A program made the position numbers and the translations under genes. From Sorex araneus (taxonomy: Eukaryota; Chordata; Mammalia; Eulipotyphla; Soricidae): a DNA stretch of 64,000 nt. This document shows positions 57,041 to 64,000 of this stretch, piece after piece (the stretch's first letter is position 1; every line of letters starts with the position of its first letter). The notes beneath the pieces were generated by a model, which made no database searches, was not told where the DNA came from, and worked only from the letters and a program-made list of their open reading frames with translations. The stretch lies in the NCBI RefSeq assembly GCF_027595985.1, contig NC_073312.1:6432174-6496173 (forward strand). Direction: 5' to 3'.

Positions 57041-59999
57041 CTTGCTTCCTGAATTCACTTTATATCCTGAAAGTTAGGAAGTTAGGGGGACCTTCCTTTC
57101 TCCTTGGGGTATTCCCGGAAAGAGCATTTGGTGTGTAGTGACTCGGCTTCCGGAGTTTCCCTCCATGGTGTGCTTTGCCCAGAAAGCACGAGGGACCCGT
57201 TGGCCTGTGCACTGGCCAGACCCTCCCCTCCCGCGTGCAGTGGGCCGGGAGGGGTCCCCCCGGGAAGGGCTGCATGACTATAAAAGGCAGCCCTGCCGTC
57301 TCCCGAGGAATCCTCTGCGTCTCCACTGTCATATTTCACGGGTCAGCGTGGGGCGGGAGGGGGGCCGGCCTGTGTCCGTGGGAGGAGATGCAGCTGGGGG
57401 CGGGGGGAGGCAGTTCGGGGACCACTTCCGGGTATCCTGGCCCTGCGGCCTGTCCGGGCTCGCGGAGAGCACTGCTGAGTGCAGGTGCACGGGGCTGAGT
57501 GTCCTCGGAGTCCCCCGGAGAACCCAGCATGGAGGAGCAAGCACACTCCAGCCCCTGGGCCCGCGTTCCCGCCGCTTCAGAGTTAACACCAGCTTTCCGC
57601 TCCGGGCTCCGGAGAGCGGATGGAGCAGCCCCCGGGGCTGGGGGCTGGGGGCTGGGGGCTGGCCCCCCACCACACACCTCCCCAGGCCCCTCCTTGTCTT
57701 CTTGGTTTGCTTCTCCCCGGCTGTTTCATCCTTCATCCCTTTCTGTCACCCGAAGGACACTCTTTGCTCCTCCTGGCAGGCTCGGGGAACTGCCTGACTT
57801 TGGGGGGGCTTCGCCAGGTGTCTGGGACCTGGTTGTCCAGGGCAGGGCGGGGGTGGGGGGGGAGCAGCCCGCGTCCTGAACCCACCGGGTGGTGTAGATG
57901 GGGGATGCTTCGGTGTTGCGCTCTGCCTGCGTGAGGGCATTGCCCGGTCTCGTTGCATCTGGCAGGCGGGGGCCTGACTGCAGAAATGGCCTTGCTGCCC
58001 CGGGGGTGGCGCTGGGCTCAAACCGGAAGCCTGTCCGGGCCCTGCAGCTCCAGAGTGGACGGTGGGATTGTCCTTGGCAAACAGGCGTGGGTGCGACCGT
58101 AGGGGTGCCCTGCACCCACAGTGGGGGCGTTCTGCAAGATGAGGTCACTGAGCGCCGCCTCGCTCTGCGGCAGTGCAGACAGAGTGAGTGAGGGGCAGGC
58201 AGTGTGGCCGGCGCTGGGTCCCCTCCTGCCTCTGCCCCGGCAGGCGCTGGTGCCCCGTGGCCCCTCCCAGGAGCTGTGGGACCCGGTGACGGGCCGGGGG
58301 CTGGAGAAGACCCGGGAAGGGGCCTTCCTTGCAAAGCGGGCGTCACGTCTCGTCCCGGTGCAGAGGCCCCAGCCTGACTGCGAGCGTGTCCGGGGAGAGG
58401 CTTGCAACTGTCCACGTGTGCCCCCACCCGCCCTGAGGCCGTGAGCCCAGACAGGGGTCCCAGACCCCCGCCAAGGGGTGGGCTGGGGGGAGTGCTGCCG
58501 TGTGCGCGCCCGCTTCCTGCTCAGTCATGCTGGAGTGCTAACGTAGCGCAGAGGGAAGCACATTCTAGAACATTCCGAGCGATGGTGGTCATCTGAAGTG
58601 TGCCTTGTTATATGAGCCTAGCGCACCCCGGCCGGTTCATTCTGGCCTTGAGGTTTATGAAGAGACTGGGTGGGGTCCTGTAGTCCCCCTCACCTCACTC
58701 CCCGCCCGGCTTTGCCCCCTTGCGGGCCCTTCGAGTCCCCTGTGGGATGGAGTGGCCGCCTGCCCTCAGAGCCACGCTGTGTGGGCTCAGCCTCGGGGTG
58801 CCGGCCGCGGTCTGCGGGCTGGCCAGCACGGTCCGGCTCCGGCAGGTCGTGGCTCTGGGCGTCGGGGATGGAGCTGGGGAGGTTTAATCCCCGTGGCTGC
58901 TGTCTTGCCAGATGCTTCCGTGGCCCCGCCCCCACCATGCTGTGTTACTGTCCAGCTGTTTTGTTGGCGCCTGTGGTGACAGGTCCCCCCTGCCCGGGAC
59001 TTGCATGGCTGCGTCCCTCCCGCTGTCCCCTGGGGGGCCTGAGAGCGTCTGGAGGCCACGTCGGGGGGGGGGGTGTTTGTGTCTGTGTCTATGGGGGCGT
59101 CAGCCTCTGGGGGAGTCGCTGGCGCTGCCCTGCCCCCGCCCCCGCGTGGGCTGGTGGTCATGGGGAGACGAGCCCCAGCACGGCCGCTTCTCCCTCCGCA
59201 CGAGCTTTGTCCTGGGTGCCCGACAGTGCTGGGGGTGGTGCTCCCCAGAGTGGGGAAGCCCAGTGGTTGGCGCCTGGGGTATCGTTCACGCCTCGGAGAG
59301 GGAGGGGTGGGTGAGGGGCACAGCACAAGGGGCTGCTGCGGTTCCTTAGAGCTGGGGCTACCGATGCCCCATCCCTGGGGCCAACACAGACTGGACGCCC
59401 CGGGGTCTCCCTGCACGGTGTCTCCGGAGCCTGCGGTCAGGTTTGACCTGGGCCACCTGCCACGCCGAGGGGCTCCCCGGAGCCTGAGACCCCCTCCCTC
59501 TCCGGTGCCGCCTGGACCTGGGCCTGCTGGCCAGAGGGTGGCGGGGGTGGCCGACGTGAGGAGGTGATGGGGGTCCCCGACTTCAGTGATGGAGGGTAGC
59601 GGGTCTCAGGGCAGGGGGGCAGGGAGGCCAGCGGAGGAAGGGGTCGCTGTCCGGGAAGCAGGCAGAGGCCTGGCGAAGCTGGCACCCGGGTGGGTGGGCG
59701 GGGCCAGCCCGAGGCCCCGCCCTCGGCTAGTTGTGGTCTCTGCAGTTTGTTACTGTCTGTTGTTTGGTTTTTTGGGGGGAGGGGTGTGGAAGGGTTCTTC
59801 AGCCTCCAGACTGTTTCACACAAAAAATGGCGCGTCCCAGTTCACCCCAGCACAGAGCCAAGTGCCCAGGTCAGCACGAGGCTGAGGGACAGGCAGGTGG
59901 CACGTGGCGCTGTTGAAGGGTCCACTCGCTCTCCTTGGGTTGGGACGTTTGGCTGGAGCAAGCTTGGCTTAGCGACAACCGGCCCCCTCTGGCACAGAT
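57041..59999. other. intron 2: no gene; small GGGGCT repeat
   Basis: GC-rich DNA of 3 kb. Only a GGGGCT-type repeat at 57,632-57,661 was recognised. Confidence 0.45.
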
Positions 60000-60002
60000 A
60001 GG

Positions 60003-60340
60003 GGTGAGCGTGTGTCCACGCATGTGCGCACCTGTCCACGGCGTGTGTCCACGCGTGTGTGTACCTGTCCATGGCGTGTGTCCACGCGTGCACGCACCTG
60101 TCCACAGCGTGTGTCCACACGTGCGTGCGCCTCTCCACAGTGTGTCCATGCATGCACGCACCTGTCCACAGCGTGTGTCCACACGTGCGTGCGCCTCTCC
60201 ACAGTGTGTCCACGCGTGCACGCACCTGTCCACAGCGTGTGTCCATGCGTGCATGCACCTGTCCACAGCATGTGTCCACACGTGCGTGCGCCTCTTCACG
60301 GCGTGTGTCCACACGTGTGCGCATCTGTCCACACAGCCAC
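60003..60340. repeat. minisatellite close to FGFR2 exon 3
   Basis: Eight to nine units of 37-40 bases, each containing TGTCCACRCGTGYRYGC and CACCTGTCCACAGCGTG-like parts. It ends 370 bases before the exon 3 acceptor. Confidence 0.92.
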
Positions 60341-60710
60341 GGGGCGATGCCAAATGCCAGCCTGGGTTACGCGCACACTCTTGCACCACGTTAGTAGAAT
60401 TTCTGGGCATTCCAAGCAGGCTTGGGGCCGGCAGCGGGCTGACGGGTGTCTGGTGTGTGGGTGCAGCCCCCCCCCCAGTGCCACGTGGGGCAGCTTTGCC
60501 GGGCGCCTCTTCCTCCAGCCGGTACTTCAGGTGCGCGGGCCGCTTCCTGGGGTGCGGGAGAGGCCAGCCACCCCCTGCCAGGGGCCGTGCGCCAAGGCCA
60601 GGGCTGTCTCTGCTGCGGATCCATGGGCCTCCACTGACCTTTGTCGGACCTTCTCTCCTCTTCCTCCTTTCCCATCTGTCTCCGTCTTCTTCTCTCCCAC
60701 CTCTCTGCAG

Positions 60711-60977
60711 AGCCACCAACCAAATACCAAATCTCCCAGCCGGAAGTTTACGCGGCGGCGCCCGGGGAGTCGCTAGAGTTGCGCTGTCTGTTAGGAGACG
60801 TCGGCATGATCAGTTGGACTAAGGATGGGGTCCCCCTGGGGCGCGACAATAGGACAGTGCTTATTGGGGAACACTTGCAGATAAAAGGTGCCACGTCTAG
60901 AGACTCCGGCCTCTATGCTTGCACCGCCGCTAGGACCCTAGACAGCGCCACTGTCTATTTCGTGGTCAATGTCACAG
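60711..60977 (+). CDS. FGFR2: FGFR2 coding exon 3: Ig-like domain 1
   Basis: The 267-base exon encodes residues 37-125, starting [14 protein letters not shown]. It forms Ig-like domain 1, which is dispensable for FGF binding and contributes to autoinhibition together with the acid box. The disulfide cysteines are Cys62 (LRCLL) and Cys107 (YACTA), and the core Trp is Trp72 (ISWTKDG). N-glycosylation sequons are Asn83 (NRT) and Asn123 (NVT). All keep the human numbering. Substitutions relative to the human sequence I recall cluster near the two cysteines and the last strand, for example Val118 where human has Trp. Both splice junctions are consensus (CTCTCTGCAG before, gtgagtg after). The exon starts in phase 1 and ends in phase 1, so its skipping, known in human isoforms, would keep the frame. 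Confidence 0.96.
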
Positions 60978-61261
60978 GTGAGTGGGGCGCGCCCCCTGCT
61001 TCCCCTTCTCTGTCGCGCTTCTCGGGACACTTTCTGTTGGACGGGTGAGCTCCCAGTGGGACCCGGGCACTGGCCGCCACCGAGCGTCGCCGTTTGGTTT
61101 TGATTGGCATTTGAGGTTCTGGAGAGGCCGGCTGTTACAGACGGCCGACGCCCCCTCCGCCCCCGACATCTGCCCTCCCCACACACCCCGAACACCCCCG
61201 CCCCGCAGCCCCCTGCACCACCGGCACCTTTAGCATCTCGGACATAGGACTGAGAGGCGGG

Positions 61262-61370
61262 GGCTGGGGGTTTGTGACCCTCTGTTCAAGGGTGTGACTC
61301 TAGAGCACTTGCCCCGCACGCCTGAGGCCCTGGATTCGATCCTGCACCACCAAGGCCACCCCCCTAAATC
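61262..61370 (+). mobile_element. old SINE fragment
   Basis: GCACTTGCCCCGCACGCCTG and GGATTCGATCCTGCACC: head and B box only. Confidence 0.55.
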
Positions 61371-61397
61371 ACCAGTCGAGTCAAACTGGAGTTTCTC

Positions 61398-61603
61398 GGG
61401 CTGGAGCGACAGCACAGCGGGGAGGGCGTTTGCCTTGCACGCAGCCGACCCGGGTTCGATTCCCAGCATCCCATAGGGTCCCCTGAGCACTGCCAGGGGT
61501 AATTCCTGAGTGCAGAGCCAGGAGAAGCCCCTGTGAATCGCTCTGGGTGTGACCCTCAAAAATGCAAAAAAAAAACCAAACCAAAACAAAAAAAAAAACC
61601 CAC
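61398..61603 (+). mobile_element. SINE, A-tailed type, with target duplication
   Basis: Complete copy with A-rich tail. ACTGGAGTTTCTC flanks it perfectly (61,385-61,397 and 61,604-61,616). Confidence 0.97.
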
Positions 61604-61731
61604 ACTGGAGTTTCTCTCCTTAATTTTTTTCCTCCCTTGTGGTTGAGGGGGGCGGGGGAGGGGGACTGCCTGTCCCTGTCTGTGGCCGCGTTGAAAGTGT
61701 TGGTTCCCGAGTGTTAGTAAACAGTCTGAGA

Positions 61732-61732
<1 letters not shown>

Positions 61733-61785
<53 letters not shown>
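61733..61785. repeat. (CA)n microsatellite in intron 3
   Basis: About 26 CA units, likely polymorphic. Confidence 0.97.
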
Positions 61786-61788
<3 letters not shown>

Positions 61789-62126
61789 GAGCTCAATCTT
61801 CCTGGGCTCTCATTCCTGCCTCCAAGGGGACCCCCAGCCGAGAGGGGGCACGGGAAGGAGTTTCCAGGAGAGGACTGGGATCTGGGGGGCACTTGGATAT
61901 TGTTTGGGTTCTGTCCAGCTTCCTGGCCTGCTTGAAGTCACGTGCCTGCCCCAAGCCCACGGCAGGGAGAGAAAATGGGGTAACTCCCGTCTCCCCAAAA
62001 CACAGACTCTGTGTGGGTTTCTGGGCGGCCGAGCCCCTTGCCCCCAGGACTGCGCTGACGCTGATGACAGCCCCTGGCCCCCCTCTGCTCCCCCCCACAA
62101 CGCTGGCTGTGTTGTCTTGAATACAG

Positions 62127-62201
62127 ATGCCATCTCGTCCGGAGATGACGAGGACGACTCGGACCCGGAAGATGCGCTCAGTGAGAACACTAACAGCAAG
62201 A
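62127..62201 (+). CDS. FGFR2: FGFR2 coding exon 4: acid box
   Basis: The 75-base exon encodes residues 126-150 plus the first base of an Arg codon: DAISSG, then the acid box DDEDDSDPED, then ALSENTNSK. The acid box is a flexible acidic linker between Ig domains 1 and 2. In FGFRs it competes with heparan sulfate for the basic face of domain 2 and so restrains signalling. The human exon as I recall it is 78 bases, so this copy is one codon shorter in the stretch after the acidic run. The donor gtaagt begins at 62,202, and exon 5 is not in the window. The frame is intact and phases agree with exon 3, so the shortening looks like a clean codon deletion, not damage. Confidence 0.95.
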
Positions 62202-62764
62202 GTAAGTAGAGGCCAAGCGCCCAGGAGAGCCGCCGGGCGGCCCGGGCCCTCCCCGTCTCCCTGTGGACCCCCCGGCGCCCGCGCTCCCGACTCTCAGATC
62301 TGGAATAAACTCTGCTCGCTGCACACCTCTGCCGCCTGTCTTTCTTCCTGTGTCTGTTGTCTCTTTCCGTGGGCCTCTCCCTCTCTCTGGCGTCTGGATG
62401 TGGGGGGGTGGTTTGATGCGCCACACGCCACCCTGATTTTCTCTGTAGCTATTGTGGGTTCTTTCCCCTGACCCTTCGGTTTAAATTCCGAGGCTTGCAA
62501 AGCTGTTCATGATGATTTGTTGCAGACACCTTGTCACCCTGTGTCCCAACCCCAAGCCCACCACCACTGTCGCCTTCCCGACACCCCGTCTCTATTTTCT
62601 CGACCACCCCTCAAGTCTGCCCCCGTAACAGGCCTGTGATCAATTTATTTGACATTGCTTGTTACCACTAAATGGCTAATGGGACTATCAAAAAAATAGT
62701 TTTGTAGAAGGAAATTTGTGAAAATTGTCATCTGCCAAAACCAGTAACCATGCTGGGTCTCATT

Positions 62765-62928
62765 CCCCTGACCTTGAGAGAGCCTCCAATGCGGCACCGT
62801 TGGGAAGGATGAGTAGAGAGAGGCTTCTAAAATCTCAGGGCTAGGACGGATGGAGATGTTACTGAGACCGCTCGAGAAAATCGACGATCAATGGGATGAT
62901 GATGATGATGATGATGATGATGTTGTTG
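62765..62928 (+). mobile_element. SINE, GAT-tailed type
   Basis: Matches 5,880-6,083 over the whole body and ends in about nine GAT units. Confidence 0.85.
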
Positions 62929-63487
62929 TTTCTCACCACAGGGACATAAAGTCCTCCTCTGAGGGTTAACTAAGCTGTTGTGGCAAGTTGAGCCTTGTGT
63001 GTCCATGTTAGTCGAGATTGGTTGGCCTCTACATTACATCCCATCCAGTCTGGCGACTCCTACGGGATTGTCAGTGTTGGAGAGTTTGGGGGTGTTGCTC
63101 CAGAAAACCCAGAATATTTAACTGGGCAGTCCAGCTGGGGACACGGTGGCAGCTTTGGGGTGTGGGAGTGAGAACACCTCGGAGGTCTCGGCCGGGACTG
63201 GGGAGTGAGAAATGTTGGTGGGTAGTCGATCTCTTTGGAGGCTTCCTGACGAGTCTCTGGGACACAGCCAAGGGGAGCTTATAAGGCCACAGCGGTGGGA
63301 CGTGGGTCCCACCCAGGGGTTCTTAAAGGTGGTGTCTCCTGCTCTCCGTCCTTCCGGGGGTCCTGAGGACGCTGGGAGACGCTCTCAGTGAGACGGTAGC
63401 ACAGCCCGCGACAGTGAAACAGCTGCTTCAGGAGGCTCAATGGGCAGCGTTTGAGACTCCGGCACCCTTTCATTTTGTTCAGGTCTT

Positions 63488-63642
63488 TTGTTTTTTGGGC
63501 CACAAAAGGAAGTGCTCAAAGCTTACTCCTGGCTCTGTTCAGGGGTCACTCGTGGCAGTAGTGGGGGGGTGTTGGGCCTTTATGGGGGGGCCGGGATTGA
63601 TGCTAGGCCATCGCCCTCCCCATTCCCATCTCTCCGGCCCTT
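63488..63642 (-). mobile_element. diverged SINE, reversed
   Basis: GGGCCACAAAAGGAAGTGCTC, ACTCCTGGCTCTGTTCAGGGG and CCATCTCTCCGGCCC. Confidence 0.75.
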
Positions 63643-63879
63643 CGGAAACCCTTTAAGATGTTGCAGCATTTTAGAAGCTGTCGAAGGGGGTCAGCACTGC
63701 AGTTTGTGGACAGTGGTTAAAAGGACATCGGGGGCGTCGTAGAAGTCCCCCTGAGTGGGCCTGCTCTGGGTGGGAAGGTGGTTGTCTCGTGGCGATGGCA
63801 GACTGGGTTCTGGTCTGTCTCCTTTTTTGTGAGTGGGGGAGGTCTGGGGCAGGCCAGCGGTCCTGCAGGGCTCTTGCCT

Positions 63880-63930
63880 CTATTTCCTTAGCTGTGAAAT
63901 GGGCACGCTGACAGTATCTGACAGTGACCC
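63880..63930 (+). mobile_element. MIR trace
   Basis: CTATTTCCTTAGCTGTGAAATGGG resembles the MIR segment with TTTCCTCATCTGTAAAATGGG. Confidence 0.45.
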
Positions 63931-64000
63931 CGGCTGGTTGGGATCGGATGGCCAGTCTCTGCACAGCTCAGGTGCGTGCTTGAGGGTGTTTGTTCAATAA

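Larger units (their letters stand above)
60978..62126 (+). other. FGFR2: FGFR2 intron 3
   Basis: The donor is gtgagtg and the acceptor ends TACAG at 62,126. The 1.15 kb intron contains a SINE with clear target-site duplication, a fragment of an older SINE and a CA repeat. Confidence 0.92.
62202..64000 (+). other. FGFR2: FGFR2 intron 4, left part
   Basis: The intron begins gtaagt and runs off the window. It contains a GAT-tailed SINE at 62.8-62.9 kb, a minus-strand SINE at 63.5 kb and a MIR trace near the end. No further exon is seen before 64,000. Confidence 0.85.

Noticed and set aside
59842-60822. Cys/His/Thr-rich frames reminiscent of zinc fingers
   Set aside because: They come from the minisatellite next to exon 3; the spacing follows the repeat unit, not a finger.

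Overview
This is a vertebrate genomic window: no operons, one interrupted gene with consensus GT/AG splice sites, and dense retroelements and microsatellites. The repeats point to a shrew, Sorex araneus or a close relative. Dozens of copies of tRNA-derived SINEs share a head with recognisable pol III A and B boxes and look like the SINEs I recall from shrew DNA. The species call is an inference from recollection, not from a search.

The one gene I recognise is FGFR2, on the plus strand, entering from its 5' end. A CpG island lies at about 36.2-37.98 kb. Non-coding exon 1 ends at a donor after 37,051. Exon 2 (40,788-41,047) carries the initiator ATG at 40,939 and the signal peptide. Exon 3 (60,711-60,977) encodes Ig-like domain 1. 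Exon 4 (62,127-62,201) encodes the acid box. The rest of the receptor lies beyond the right edge. The visible coding sequence is 150 complete codons plus one base, all in phase across two introns.

From 1 to about 36.2 kb I find no gene. The stretch reads as intergenic DNA upstream of FGFR2: SINEs in both orientations, 5'-truncated LINE 3' ends, one solo LTR, MIR relics, several microsatellites and minisatellites, a 1.3 kb inverted repeat and a 1.6 kb-spaced direct duplication. Intron 1 (3.7 kb) has a GT repeat inside the CpG island, a CA repeat, and a candidate regulatory block with two CCAAT boxes and a CTCF-like motif about 0.8 kb before exon 2. Intron 2 (19.7 kb) has a diverged local duplication, an AT-rich block that may be an enhancer, an inverted SINE pair, and minisatellites, one ending about 370 bases before exon 3. 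Human FGFR2 intron 2 is known for breast-cancer-associated regulatory variants.

I found no new protein system. The most interesting signals are a (CAT)18(CAC)4 tract inside the FGFR2 5' untranslated exon, a cluster of upstream ATGs before the FGFR2 start (one in frame and uninterrupted), and SINEs that share one tRNA head but end in different tails (poly-A, a GACAGT hexamer repeat, or a GAT repeat), with target-site duplications on copies of two of the types. Long open frames over CA, GT, GA, GGAA or minisatellite tracts are not genes.
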